Below, one piece after another: positions 12,453 to 22,400 of a stretch of 64,000 bases of DNA (positions within the stretch are counted from its first letter, which is position 1; every line of letters starts with the position of its first letter). The position numbers and the translations under genes are program-made. Under the pieces are notes generated by a model, which saw only the letters and a list, made by a program, of their open reading frames with translations, was not told the origin of the DNA and did not search any database. Origin of the DNA: an uncultured Hyphomicrobiales bacterium. GTDB lineage: Bacteria; Pseudomonadota; Alphaproteobacteria; Rhizobiales; TMED25. Where the stretch lies: assembly GCA_905181735.1 (NCBI GenBank), contig CAJIYR010000007.1, positions 1 through 64,000 of the forward strand, in the 5' to 3' direction.

Positions 12453-14621
12453 CTATAAAAAATTATATGGATCAACATCTACTGTGATTTTTACATCATG
12501 TTCTATTTTTATTTTTGCAATCCATTGTTTTACAAAAACTTGTATTTTATTATTTTTAGGTCCCTTTAATAAAAACCTCATCCTGTATCTACCTCTAATT
12601 CTTGCAATTGGAGCTTCTATAGGACCTAATAAGGTAATATCTTTAGGTGGAGAACTTTGTATTAATAGTTTCTTTGATGCCATCATCACTTTATTTTTAT
12701 CTCCAGAAGATATAATCAACGCAATCATTCTTGTAAATGGAGGCAAAGACTGATTTTCTCTCATTATTGCCTCTTCTTCGTAGAATAAATCCCTTTCCCC
12801 AGAAACTATTGCCTGCAGTACAGGGTGCTCAGGCATATGGGTTAATAATATCACTTCACCTTGGCGTTTCTCCCGGCCAGCTCTTCCTGCCACTTGATGT
12901 AGAAGCTGGTAAGTCTTTTCAGTAGCCCTCATATCTGTAACGCCTAATCCAAAATCAGCATCAATAACACCAACTAATGTTAAAAAAGGGAAATGATGCC
13001 CTTTTGCTACTAGCTGTGTTCCTATTATTAAATCAATATTATTAGATTTTATTTGATTAAGGGTACTATTAATATCCTTAATACCAGTCAAGTGATCGCT
13101 TGACATAATTGCTATTCTTATATCAGGAAAAATCTTTCTAACTTCTTCTGATAATCTTTCTATACCTGGTCCACAAGGCACTAATGTATCACTTGCAAAA
13201 CAAGACAAGCATTTATTAATATTCTTTGAATGATAGCCGCAATGATGGCATCTAAATTGATTGAATTGTTTATGTTCAACTAACCATGTTGAACAATTGG
13301 GGCATTCCATTCTAACTCCACACTTACGGCATATGGTTAAAGGTGCATAACCTCGTCTATTTAAAAATAGCAATACTTGCTCTCTTTTATTAAAAACACC
13401 TTCCATCTTTTCAATCAACTCAGCGGGGATCCAGCTTTCTTTACTAATTTTTGAAGATTTCATATCCATAATACTTACCAACGGCATATTGGCATTACCA
13501 TACCTTTTGTTTAAGGAGATTTTTTTATATTTTTGATTTCTTATATTTACATAGGTTTCTAATGATGGCGTTGCACTTGAAAGAATTGTATTTGCATTTG
13601 ATAGCATGGACCTTACTAATGCCATGTCTCTAGCTTGGTATATTATACCCTCTTCTTGTTTATATGCAGATTCATGCTCTTCATCTACGACTATCAAACC
13701 CAATTCAGAAAAAGGTAAAAAAAGCGATGATCGTGCTCCAATAATTATCTTTATATTATTGGAAAGAACACCATCCCAGACTCTTTTTCTTTGTTTGATG
13801 GATATACCAGAATGCCATTCAGCAACAAATTCACCAAAATTATTCTTAAATCTTATTAAAAATTCAGATGTAAGGGCTATTTCAGGAAGCAACACAAGGG
13901 CTTGCTTATTTTCTAATAAAAACCCTTCAATAGCCTTCATATACACTTCAGTTTTTCCTGAACCTGTAACCCCGTCGAGAACAACTGTCTGAGCTTCCTT
14001 TAAATTAAATATTTGTATTAGATCTCTCGCAGCAATATCTTGTTCTTTAGATAACTTACTTTTTCTAAACTCATTTGGATCAAATATTTTATTTTGCGTA
14101 TTATTTTCAACTGCTTTTAACTTCTGTGATTTAACCATGTGATTAATTACAGAATAAGATACTCCCGTCTTTGATATAATTTCTGCTTTAGTTAAAATTA
14201 TATCTCCTACAAAGATATCTTCTACAAGCTTCCTTTGCGGTGTTTCTTTAATTAGAACATTCCTGTCTATTTGATAACAAGCGTCTAATTTAAAGACTCT
14301 TTCAAGTTCTTTAACTCTAAAGGACGCTTTTAAAACATTCCCTAATGGAGACAAATAATAATTAGAGACCCATTCAACGAAATTCAGTAGGTCTAGTGGT
14401 AATGAATTAATATCCATTACACTAATAATATTTCTTATTTTATTTTTATCCGGCATATCCATTTGATCGCTATTATGCCAAACAACTCCATATGTTTCTC
14501 TGTTTGAGATTGGAACTTTTACTATAGAACCTGAAGTAACTAATTTTGTGTGCCTATAAAAATATGGTTTATTAACTGCAATTGGTAGCAACACAGGAAT
14601 ATAATATACATTTTCCTCCAT
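12453..14621 (-). CDS. priA: Primosomal replication protein N' (PriA helicase)
   Basis: A superfamily-2 DNA helicase of about 722 residues that restarts stalled replication forks. Walker A is GVTGSGKTEVYMKAIE and Walker B is the DEEH box VVDEEHESAYKQEEGI. The zinc-binding insertion has eight cysteines in four pairs (CRKC, CPNC, CHHC, CLSC). The C-terminal helicase block reads IGTQLVAKGHHFPFLTLVGVIDAD and HQVAGRAGR. The ORF track begins at TTG 14633; the ATG at 14621 (MEENVYYIPVLLP) is preferred, with a weak GGA about 9 nt upstream. It precedes the atp operon in the same direction, but a 184-nt spacer argues for separate promoters. Confidence 0.95.
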   Translation of the reverse strand: MEENVYYIPVLLPIAVNKPYFYRHTKLVTSGSIVKVPISNRETYGVVWHNSDQMDMPDKNKIRNIISVMDINSLPLDLLNFVEWVSNYYLSPLGNVLKASFRVKELERVFKLDACYQIDRNVLIKETPQRKLVEDIFVGDIILTKAEIISKTGVSYSVINHMVKSQKLKAVENNTQNKIFDPNEFRKSKLSKEQDIAARDLIQIFNLKEAQTVVLDGVTGSGKTEVYMKAIEGFLLENKQALVLLPEIALTSEFLIRFKNNFGEFVAEWHSGISIKQRKRVWDGVLSNNIKIIIGARSSLFLPFSELGLIVVDEEHESAYKQEEGIIYQARDMALVRSMLSNANTILSSATPSLETYVNIRNQKYKKISLNKRYGNANMPLVSIMDMKSSKISKESWIPAELIEKMEGVFNKREQVLLFLNRRGYAPLTICRKCGVRMECPNCSTWLVEHKQFNQFRCHHCGYHSKNINKCLSCFASDTLVPCGPGIERLSEEVRKIFPDIRIAIMSSDHLTGIKDINSTLNQIKSNNIDLIIGTQLVAKGHHFPFLTLVGVIDADFGLGVTDMRATEKTYQLLHQVAGRAGREKRQGEVILLTHMPEHPVLQAIVSGERDLFYEEEAIMRENQSLPPFTRMIALIISSGDKNKVMMASKKLLIQSSPPKDITLLGPIEAPIARIRGRYRMRFLLKGPKNNKIQVFVKQWIAKIKIEHDVKITVDVDPYNFL

Positions 14622-14825
14622 AAAAATATCCAATAATACTGTTAGTAATCATTATCTTAAATGACAATTTTATAATTAATTTAATTTAATTACCAATATT
14701 TAACTAAGTGATAATAAATATTGATTACCTTATTTTAAGAATGCAATCGTTTTATAAATTATAATTAACATTAATACGATAAACAATATAGTTTTTATCA
14801 ACACCAATGTTAGCTAGGGGTTAAA

Positions 14826-15482
14826 ATGAAATTTTTTATCGACACAGCAAATATAGAAGAAATTAAGTCACTTTCTGAAACAGGTTTAATCGATGGTGTT
14901 ACCACTAATCCAACATTAATCGCTAAATCTGGAAATGATATTAAAGATACGATTAGAAATATTTGTAAGATAATTAAAGGACCTGTGAGCGCAGAGGTGA
15001 CGGCAATTAATTCTACAGGTATGATCGAAGAAGGAAAAATACTATTCGATATAGCCGAAAATGTAGTAGTAAAAGTGCCCCTAACCTTTGAAGGTTTAAT
15101 TGCTTGTAATAAGCTAAGAGAAATAGATATACCTGTTAATGTTACGCTCTGCTTTTCATCTTCACAAGCCCTGCTTGCTGCAAAAGCTGGGGCAACATTC
15201 ATATCTCCATTTATAGGAAGACTTGATGACATTGGGCTAGACGGTATGAATCTTATAAGTGAAATTAGAACAATTTATGATAATTATGACAACATTACAA
15301 CAGAGATACTCGCTGCATCAATAAGGACTAATAATCATGTTATCAATGCAGCCTTGCAGGGAGCGGACGTAGCAACAATTCCTCCTAAAATACTAAAAGA
15401 GTTATTTGATCATCCTCTTACTAAAAGTGGACTTGATACTTTTTTAGATGACTGGGGAAAAACTGGACAAAAGATAATATAA
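14826..15482 (+). CDS. tal: Transaldolase / fructose-6-phosphate aldolase family
   Basis: A 218-residue TIM-barrel enzyme of the short transaldolase (TalC/Fsa) subfamily. The start [36 protein letters not shown] and the Schiff-base lysine region [12 protein letters not shown] are diagnostic. [31 protein letters not shown] follows. Family members either transfer dihydroxyacetone units in the pentose phosphate pathway or act as fructose-6-phosphate aldolases, and sequence alone does not separate these. The ATG lies 5 nt after a GGGG sequence. The priA-tal-xerC neighbourhood is common in alphaproteobacteria. Confidence 0.93.
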   Translation: MKFFIDTANIEEIKSLSETGLIDGVTTNPTLIAKSGNDIKDTIRNICKIIKGPVSAEVTAINSTGMIEEGKILFDIAENVVVKVPLTFEGLIACNKLREIDIPVNVTLCFSSSQALLAAKAGATFISPFIGRLDDIGLDGMNLISEIRTIYDNYDNITTEILAASIRTNNHVINAALQGADVATIPPKILKELFDHPLTKSGLDTFLDDWGKTGQKII

Positions 15483-15487
15483 TTAAA

Positions 15488-16462
15488 ATGCAAAACATTA
15501 CATATAAACTTCCTTCCTTAAAAGAAGAAACTAACCAAGCTCTAACTTGTTGGTATAATTATATAGCCGATGAGAAGAGAGTTTCAAAAAATACAATAGA
15601 GGCATATTGCAAGGACGTTGAAAGTTTTTTTGATTTTCTTTCTTCACATATTGGTGGTCCAATTTCTTTAACTAATTTAAAAAACTTAGTTGCATCTGAT
15701 TTTAGAGCTTTTATGGCATCACGAAGGCGAAGTGGAGCGGGACCAAGAACAATCGCTAGATTAATGTCTAGCCTAAGATCATTATTTCAATATCTAGAAA
15801 AAGTTGATATTATTAAAAATCATGCAATTCATAGTGTTAGAATCCCTAAAATACCCCATAGTATTCCTAAGCCACTGAGCGTTAATCAAGCAAATAATCT
15901 GATAGATAATGATAACGAAAAAAATAGTTGGGTTATTGCAAGAGATAACGCAATATTTTTATTACTTTACGGATGTGGGTTAAGAATATCTGAGGCATTA
16001 GAGCTAAACATAAAAGATGCGCCTTCAGAAGATTGGCAGGATAGCATAAGAGTATTGGGTAAAGGGAAAAAAATAAGAGAAGTGCCTATATTGCCTGATG
16101 TAAAAAAAGGCATCTTAAAATATCTTCAATTATATCCTGGAAAATCAGATATCGACGACCCTCTTTTTGTAGGGGTAAAGGGAGGAAGATTAAGTCCGAG
16201 AATAGTTCAAATCACAATGCAAAGAATGAAAAATAAAATGAATCTGCCAGATAATGCAACACCACATTCATTAAGACATTCATTTGCAACGCATTTATTG
16301 CAAGCAGGCGTTGACTTAAGGTCCATACAAGAACTCTTAGGCCATTCAAGTTTATCTTCAACCCAAATTTATACAGAAGTAGATAAGAAAAAATTAGCCG
16401 ACACGCATCAGGGTTCACACCCAAGAAGTGGTCATCTAAAATTAGTTTCAGATAATAGCTAA
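15488..16462 (+). CDS. xerC: Tyrosine recombinase XerC
   Basis: A 324-residue site-specific recombinase that acts with XerD at dif to resolve chromosome dimers. The SAM-like DNA-binding N-terminal domain covers roughly residues 15-110. The catalytic set is complete: R166 in GCGLRISEAL, K192 in GKGKKIREVP, H260 and R263 in HSLRHSFATHLLQAG, H286 in LLGHSSLSSTQIYTEV and Y295. It sits 5 nt after tal and is probably co-transcribed. There are no att-like repeats or mobile genes around it, so it is read as the housekeeping enzyme, not a phage integrase. Confidence 0.92.
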   Translation: MQNITYKLPSLKEETNQALTCWYNYIADEKRVSKNTIEAYCKDVESFFDFLSSHIGGPISLTNLKNLVASDFRAFMASRRRSGAGPRTIARLMSSLRSLFQYLEKVDIIKNHAIHSVRIPKIPHSIPKPLSVNQANNLIDNDNEKNSWVIARDNAIFLLLYGCGLRISEALELNIKDAPSEDWQDSIRVLGKGKKIREVPILPDVKKGILKYLQLYPGKSDIDDPLFVGVKGGRLSPRIVQITMQRMKNKMNLPDNATPHSLRHSFATHLLQAGVDLRSIQELLGHSSLSSTQIYTEVDKKKLADTHQGSHPRSGHLKLVSDNS

Positions 16463-16478
16463 ATCTATGAGATTAAAA

Positions 16479-17345
16479 CTATAGGTTTTTTAAGGTTAAT
16501 CCTAGCAAAGCAGGTGAATCTGCGACAATAATACCGGCTGATCTCATTGCTTCTATTTTATCGGAAGCTGCACCACTACCTCCGTCAACAATAGCGCCCG
16601 CATGACCCATTCTTCTTCCTGGAGGCGCAGTAATACCAGCTATAAAACCCACAGTTGGTTTTTTTGTTTTATTTTTTAAGATAAATTCGGCTGCTTCTTC
16701 TTCAGCTGACCCACCTATCTCACCAATCATTATTATTGATTCAGTTTTAGGGTCTGCCAAAAACATCTCGATAACTTCAATAAAATCTAAACCTTTTATA
16801 GGATCTCCGCCGATACCTACACAAGTTGTCTGACCTAATCCTACACTTGTTGTCTGCGCAACAGCTTCATAAGTTAAGGTCCCTGATCTAGACACAATGC
16901 CAACTGAACCAGATTTGTGTATATGACCAGGCATTATACCAATTTTACATTCACCTGGTGTTATTATACCTGGGCAATTTGGTCCTAACAATATTGACCT
17001 ACTACCTAATAAAGATCTTTTAACCTTCATCATATCAAGTATTGGTATGCCTTCGGTGATACAAATGATAAGTTCAATTTCTGCATCTATTGCTTCCATT
17101 ATAGCATCTGCAGCAAATTTAGGCGGAACATATATTACGCTTGCATTTGCATGGGTCGCATCTTTTGCTTGATATACATTATCAAATACAGGAAGATTTA
17201 AATGTTTTGCTCCTCCCTTACCTGGCGTCACGCCACCAACTAACTTTGTACCGTATAATATTGCTTGTTCAGAATGAAAGGTACCTTGAGCACCAGTAAA
17301 ACCTTGGCATATCAGTTTAGTTTCGGAATCTATTAATATTGACAT
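16479..17345 (-). CDS. sucD: Succinyl-CoA synthetase alpha subunit
   Basis: A 288-residue alpha subunit of the TCA enzyme that interconverts succinyl-CoA and succinate with nucleotide phosphorylation. The CoA-binding Rossmann start ([17 protein letters not shown]), [20 protein letters not shown], and the phosphorylated histidine H248 in [20 protein letters not shown] are present. It overlaps sucC by one nucleotide at 17345. No sucA or sucB follows; the convergent xerC ends 16 nt away. Confidence 0.97.
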   Translation of the reverse strand: MSILIDSETKLICQGFTGAQGTFHSEQAILYGTKLVGGVTPGKGGAKHLNLPVFDNVYQAKDATHANASVIYVPPKFAADAIMEAIDAEIELIICITEGIPILDMMKVKRSLLGSRSILLGPNCPGIITPGECKIGIMPGHIHKSGSVGIVSRSGTLTYEAVAQTTSVGLGQTTCVGIGGDPIKGLDFIEVIEMFLADPKTESIIMIGEIGGSAEEEAAEFILKNKTKKPTVGFIAGITAPPGRRMGHAGAIVDGGSGAASDKIEAMRSAGIIVADSPALLGLTLKNL

Positions 17346-18514
17346 TATACACTTTCCAAAACAGCCGAAACTATTTTTTTTGCAGCATCATCCAAATTGT
17401 CAGCTGATATTACATTTAAACCAGATTCTTTAAGATACTTCTTCCCAATTTCAACGTTAGTTCCTTCTAATCTCACTACCAAAGGAACGGAAATATCCAA
17501 CTCTTTTGCAGCCGCTATAATACCTTCTGCAATAATCTCACAGCGCATTATCCCTCCAAATATATTCACTAATATACCTTTTACATTTGGATCAGAGAGA
17601 ATTATCTTAAATGCATTCATAACTTGTTCTTTATTTGCACCACCGCCTACATCCAAAAAATTTGCAGGACTTGATCCATATAGCTTTATGATATCCATTG
17701 TAGCCATAGCTAATCCAGCACCATTAACCATGCATCCAATTGCGCCATCTAGTTTAACATAGTTTAAACCATGATCTGATGCTTCTATTTCTAAAGGATC
17801 TTCTTCATCGAGATCTCTCATACTTAATACAGATGGATTCCTATACAAAGCATTTGAATCAAAATTCATCTTAGCATCAAGACAAACAAGATCGTTGTCG
17901 GCAGTCACCACGAACGGATTTATTTCTAGTAAACCAAGGTCATTGTCTACAAACAATTGGTACAAATTTTTAATTATCTGAGTAAATTTATTGTAAAGAT
18001 CTTTTTCAATTCCAAGGCATTCAACCATTTGTCTAATATGAAAAGGCATAATTCCATATACTGGATCAATAGCTATTTTTGAAATCTTCTCCGGATTTAT
18101 TTTGGCAACTTCTTCTATGTCCATACCGCCTTCTGAAGAAACAATAAAAGATATAGTGGATGTTTTCCTGTCAACCAAACATGATAAATACAACTCTTCT
18201 TTTATATTGCATCCATCCTCAATATATAGTCTTTTTACAATCTTACCTTGTGGACCTGTTTGTTTTGTTATCAGGTTCATTCCAAGAATATTATTTGCTT
18301 CTGTTTCTAAGGCTATCATGTCTTTAACAACCTTAACTCCGCCCCCTTGACCTCTTCCGCCAGCATGAATTTGAGCTTTAACAACCATAATCGGACCAGG
18401 TAGAGTTTTTGCCACTTCTAATGCTTGCTCAACACTAAAAGCCACTCCGCCATCAAGGATTGGAATTGAATATTTTTTAAAAATTTCTTTAGCCTGGTAT
18501 TCATGAATATTCAT
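17345..18514 (-). CDS. sucC: Succinyl-CoA synthetase beta subunit
   Basis: A 389-residue ATP-grasp beta subunit. It begins [25 protein letters not shown], with the [17 protein letters not shown] nucleotide-binding segment, [29 protein letters not shown], and the C-terminal [14 protein letters not shown] loop. It follows mdh by 40 nt and precedes sucD. The order mdh-sucC-sucD is the usual alphaproteobacterial TCA cluster. Confidence 0.97.
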   Translation of the reverse strand: MNIHEYQAKEIFKKYSIPILDGGVAFSVEQALEVAKTLPGPIMVVKAQIHAGGRGQGGGVKVVKDMIALETEANNILGMNLITKQTGPQGKIVKRLYIEDGCNIKEELYLSCLVDRKTSTISFIVSSEGGMDIEEVAKINPEKISKIAIDPVYGIMPFHIRQMVECLGIEKDLYNKFTQIIKNLYQLFVDNDLGLLEINPFVVTADNDLVCLDAKMNFDSNALYRNPSVLSMRDLDEEDPLEIEASDHGLNYVKLDGAIGCMVNGAGLAMATMDIIKLYGSSPANFLDVGGGANKEQVMNAFKIILSDPNVKGILVNIFGGIMRCEIIAEGIIAAAKELDISVPLVVRLEGTNVEIGKKYLKESGLNVISADNLDDAAKKIVSAVLESV

Positions 18515-18554
18515 TATCTTACCTATCTATAAGCTATGCTTATTGAATTCTTTT

Positions 18555-19562
<1,008 letters not shown>

Positions 19563-19612
19563 TTATAAAATAATTACAAGTATATCTATAAAAAATAATT
19601 TTTTATACGCCA

Positions 19613-20731
19613 TTAATTAGAGCTTTTATTTAAATATTCCGCTGATTGCATCTCCTCTAACCGTGAAGTTGTACGCCTGAAAATTTTTAAATCTTTTCCT
19701 TCTTGTAAAAGTTCATTTGGTGACTTTTCTGCCAATATAAAAATCAAAGATTGAGATTCATATAAAGTATCAATTAAATTTATGAATCGTTTTGTTTCGT
19801 TTCTTTTCTTTTCATCCAACATCGGCATGTCAGAGATAAATATAATATCAAATTTATCTGCAATTGCTAAATAATCTATGACACCTAAGGGTTTTTGGCA
19901 TAATTCAGAAAAATTAAACCTCACACATCTACCGGCTGATCTAAGAATATCAATCTGTCTTCCTTTTAACTGAATAGATGTAGACTCCTCTTCCGAGCTG
20001 CCTATAACTTCTGTCCAAGATTTTTCAAAATCTTCCCTATTATTTTGAGTAATCGGACTATAATATACAGGTCTATCTCTAACTCTATCCAACCTGTAAT
20101 CTTTATCGGAAACTAAATAATGAGTATTCATATAATTTTTTAATATATCTACAAAAGGAAGAAATAAACTTCTGTTTAGACCATCTTTATATAACTCATC
20201 AGGACGGATATTCGAAGTTGCAATCACAAGTACATTTAATTCAAATAAGTTTTCAAATAATCTACCAATTATCATTGCATCAGCAATATCCTCAACTTGA
20301 AATTCATCAAAACATAGAATATTACATTCCTCAGCGACTAATTTGGCTATCACTGGAATTGGATCATCCCCTCCTTTACTTGCTTCAGATAGTTTTTTAT
20401 TCTTACGCCATTCAAAAATTCTACTGTGCATCTCATTCATAAAGGCATTAAAATGAACTCTTCTTTTTTTTTCTATATCCAATGAATCGAAAAAAACATC
20501 CATTAACATAGATTTCCCTCTGCCAACATCACCATAAATGTAAAGGCCTTTAGGAAGCGTAACTTTTTTGAAACTTTTAAAAAAAAATGATTTTTGTTTA
20601 TTATGATAATATGGAATAAATTTAGAATAAATCTCTTGTAGATTCCTGACGACAGTTAATTGACCAGAATCCTCTGTTAATTTTCCAGACTGAATAAGTT
20701 TCCTATAGTTATCAAGCGGGCTTTTTTTCAT
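19613..20731 (-). CDS. zapE: Cell division protein ZapE (AFG1-family ATPase)
   Basis: A 372-residue AFG1/ZapE P-loop ATPase, a family linked to division under stress in bacteria and to respiratory-complex turnover in mitochondria. Walker A is GDVGRGKS (67-74) and Walker B is ILCFDEFQVEDIADAM; the sensor segment VLVIATSNIRPDELYKDGLNRSLFLPF is also present. In many alphaproteobacteria it lies just upstream of mdh, as here. The ATG in the track (MKKSPLDNYRK) is a plausible start. Confidence 0.93.
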   Translation of the reverse strand: MKKSPLDNYRKLIQSGKLTEDSGQLTVVRNLQEIYSKFIPYYHNKQKSFFFKSFKKVTLPKGLYIYGDVGRGKSMLMDVFFDSLDIEKKRRVHFNAFMNEMHSRIFEWRKNKKLSEASKGGDDPIPVIAKLVAEECNILCFDEFQVEDIADAMIIGRLFENLFELNVLVIATSNIRPDELYKDGLNRSLFLPFVDILKNYMNTHYLVSDKDYRLDRVRDRPVYYSPITQNNREDFEKSWTEVIGSSEEESTSIQLKGRQIDILRSAGRCVRFNFSELCQKPLGVIDYLAIADKFDIIFISDMPMLDEKKRNETKRFINLIDTLYESQSLIFILAEKSPNELLQEGKDLKIFRRTTSRLEEMQSAEYLNKSSN

Positions 20732-20866
20732 CTGATTCTAACTGCTTAAAAATAAAATAATAACTTAATGTAAATATCAACTTCGGAGACAGTACCTGCA
20801 AAGTTATTTACTAATTTAACCGGCTAGCATTTCTTTAATATACCGATTAATCGATGAGTATATAAA

Positions 20867-21076
20867 TTAAGATCCAAACCCATAATGCGCCATATCATCA
20901 AAAGTATCAAATTCAATTGTCTTGCTACCCAATTCAGCAGGTTCCTCCGACTGATTTGGTCTTATTAGTCTGTCTACAGAGCGTGAATCTGTTCCATCAG
21001 ATATTGAACTATATATATAAAATCCAGCACCAGATAATACTACAATAGCAAGCCCAATCTTAATATTATTTGACAT
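20867..21076 (-). CDS. Small single-helix membrane protein, array copy 1
   Basis: A 69-residue protein I do not recognise. It starts MSNNIKIGLAIVVLSGAGFYIYSSIS, one membrane helix at roughly residues 6-24 with a short N-terminus, then a hydrophilic tail of about 45 residues with DGT-SR, RPNQSEEP, SKTIEFD and a C-terminal DMAHYG. GGGGAG lies 8-9 nt before the ATG. It is the most diverged and downstream-most member of a three-gene tandem family. It has no cysteines, so it is neither a lipoprotein nor disulfide bonded. The tail could face periplasm or cytoplasm. Purifying selection on the MAHYG end across the copies suggests a real protein. Confidence 0.72.
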   Translation of the reverse strand: MSNNIKIGLAIVVLSGAGFYIYSSISDGTDSRSVDRLIRPNQSEEPAELGSKTIEFDTFDDMAHYGFGS

Positions 21077-21170
21077 ATTTTTAACTCCCCATTTAATAAT
21101 TAAAATCTTTTTAATTAAATAAGTAGTATTATATCTCTATATTAAAACAACATATAAATACACTAAAATT

Positions 21171-21207
21171 TAAATACACTAAAACTTCTATTATCTTAGT
21201 GTATTTA
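21171..21207. terminator. AT-rich hairpin between array copies 2 and 1
   Basis: TAAATACACTAA (21171-21182) and TTAGTGTATTTA (21196-21207) form a perfect 12-bp stem with a 13-nt loop, just downstream of copy 2 (minus strand). A further AAATACACTAAAA repeat sits beside it at about 21157-21169. It may act as a terminator or mRNA-stabilising hairpin. The stem has few G-C pairs, so strength is doubtful. Confidence 0.4.
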
Positions 21208-21222
21208 AAATCATACTAATAC

Positions 21223-21426
21223 TTATTGTCCGTAGTGAGCCATTTCATCAATGATCTCAAACTCAATTTTTTTACTATCCAGAACAACAGGTTCATCTGT
21301 TTGGTTAGTTCTCATTATTTTATCTTCAGGACGCGATTCTGTTCCATCAGACATTGCACTATATATAAAATATCCGGCAACGGCCAATACTACAATAGCG
21401 AGCGCAATCTTAACGTTATTTGACAT
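21223..21426 (-). CDS. Small single-helix membrane protein, array copy 2
   Basis: A 67-residue paralogue of its neighbours: MSNNVKIALAIVVLAVAGYFIYSAMSDGTESRPEDKIMRTNQTDEP, then SKKIEFEIIDEMAHYGQ. The track start at 21441 is a TTG within the ribosome-binding site; the ATG at 21426 follows GGGAG and aligns with both other copies. One N-terminal helix and an acidic tail are visible. It is close to copy 3 over the whole length. The 5' spacer is also conserved (taatatagagatat-, ttaattaaa blocks), so the duplicated unit includes the promoter region. Function is unknown. Confidence 0.75.
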   Translation of the reverse strand: MSNNVKIALAIVVLAVAGYFIYSAMSDGTESRPEDKIMRTNQTDEPVVLDSKKIEFEIIDEMAHYGQ

Positions 21427-21503
21427 ATTTTCATCTCCCAATTTAATAATTAAATTTTTTTAATTAAATAGGTAACGTCATATCTCTATATTAAAACTGC
21501 ATC

Positions 21504-21540
21504 TAAACACACCAATTTTCCCATTATTTTGGTATACTTA
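21504..21540. terminator. Imperfect hairpin between array copies 3 and 2
   Basis: TAAACACACCAA (21504-21515) faces TTGGTATACTTA (21529-21540). This is the positional counterpart of the perfect hairpin after copy 2, but with three non-Watson-Crick positions. It lies just after the stop of copy 3 on the minus strand. The conserved position suggests the duplicated unit carries its own 3' hairpin. Confidence 0.3.
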
Positions 21541-21544
21541 AAAT

Positions 21545-21757
21545 CTAGCCTTGACCGTAATGAGCCATTTCATTTTCAATTTCAAATTCAATTGTTTTGC
21601 TACCAACAGGAGCAGTTTCATCAGTTTGGTTAGTCCTCATAATTCTATCTTCAGGACGGGATTTTTCAGAACCATCTGAACCCATTGAACTTATTATAAA
21701 ATATCCGGCAACGGCCAATACGACAACGGCTAAAGCAATCTTAACATTATTCGACAT
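21545..21757 (-). CDS. Small single-helix membrane protein, array copy 3
   Basis: A 70-residue protein starting MSNNVKIALAVVVLAVAGYFIISSMG, one membrane helix, followed by SDGSEKSRPEDRIMRTNQTDE, GSKTIEFEIENEMAHYGQG. It is the first gene of the array in transcription order. AGGAAAG precedes the ATG by about 7 nt. The MSNN start, RPED-IMRTNQTDE block, K-IEFE strand and terminal MAHYG are shared with copy 2 and, more loosely, copy 1. No known family is recognised. The gene upstream is a gamma-carbonic-anhydrase-like protein, but an 86-nt spacer separates them. Confidence 0.75.
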   Translation of the reverse strand: MSNNVKIALAVVVLAVAGYFIISSMGSDGSEKSRPEDRIMRTNQTDETAPVGSKTIEFEIENEMAHYGQG

Positions 21758-21843
21758 ATAATTCTTTCCTATTTAATCATCAAAATAAATCAATTATATA
21801 TAAATTCACCGTAATGACAACAGAACTTTTTTCTAAAATATGT

Positions 21844-22365
21844 TCATGCAATTAATTTCATATTGTTTTTAAATCTAATGGCTCTTTTAATATAGCTAGT
21901 TTGTGCTCTTTGCATCATTTTAATATGCTTATCTTGAACGTTTCCAATAATCCTTCCAGGGGATCCAAATACAATTGAATTGTCAGGTATTTCTTTATTT
22001 TCTGGTATAAAACTGTTAGCCCCAATTAAACAATTTTTACCTATTTTTGCTCCATTTAAGACTATGGCACCAATACCAATTAAAGAATCATCGCCAATAA
22101 CACATCCGTGTATCATTGCCATATGTCCAATAGTAACTCTTTCTCCTATAACTAAAGAAAAACCTGGGTCTGTATGAGCTACACATCCGTCTTGAATATT
22201 AGAACCCTTTCCAACGATTATCTTTTCGTTATCGCCTCTTAACACTGCATTCCACCAGATGCTTGCATCCTCTTCTAAAATAACATTACCGATAATAACA
22301 GCATTAGGCGCCACCCAACTCTTAATATTAATACTTGGCTTCAAATCATCAAGCTCGTATATCAT
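21844..22365 (-). CDS. Gamma-carbonic-anhydrase-family hexapeptide-repeat protein
   Basis: A 173-residue left-handed beta-helix protein of the gamma-CA/YrdA/PaaY group. Hexapeptide turns run from about residue 17 to 145 (IIGNVILEEDASIWWNAVLRGDNEKIIVGKGSNIQDG). The metal-site histidines appear as VAHTD and GHMAMIHG. Whether it hydrates CO2 or has another role is not decidable here; many family members are inactive as anhydrases. It is 35 nt downstream of cobB and in the same direction, so it may ride on that transcript without being part of cobalamin synthesis. Confidence 0.88.
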   Translation of the reverse strand: MIYELDDLKPSINIKSWVAPNAVIIGNVILEEDASIWWNAVLRGDNEKIIVGKGSNIQDGCVAHTDPGFSLVIGERVTIGHMAMIHGCVIGDDSLIGIGAIVLNGAKIGKNCLIGANSFIPENKEIPDNSIVFGSPGRIIGNVQDKHIKMMQRAQTSYIKRAIRFKNNMKLIA

Positions 22366-22400
22366 AGAAATATCCCTTTCATAAAATTGAATAAAAAAAA

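Larger units (their letters stand above)
20867..21757 (-). repeat. Three-unit tandem gene duplication (gene plus flanks)
   Basis: Each ~330-nt unit consists of a 67-70 codon gene, a following hairpin-prone segment, and a leader with shared blocks. The + strand reads taataattaaa-tttttaattaaata before two of the genes and tatctctatattaaaac further out. Units 2 and 3 are the most alike and unit 1 is the most diverged. Conservation of the non-coding leader shows segmental duplication, not convergence of short ORFs. Confidence 0.7.

Noticed and set aside
13606-13992. 128-codon open frame on the + strand inside priA
   Set aside because: It lies fully antisense to the conserved PriA helicase core and has no family features; a shadow of the real gene.
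15488-16462. XerC as the integrase of a mobile element
   Set aside because: No direct repeats, tRNA target or phage genes around it; it sits in a housekeeping neighbourhood beside tal.
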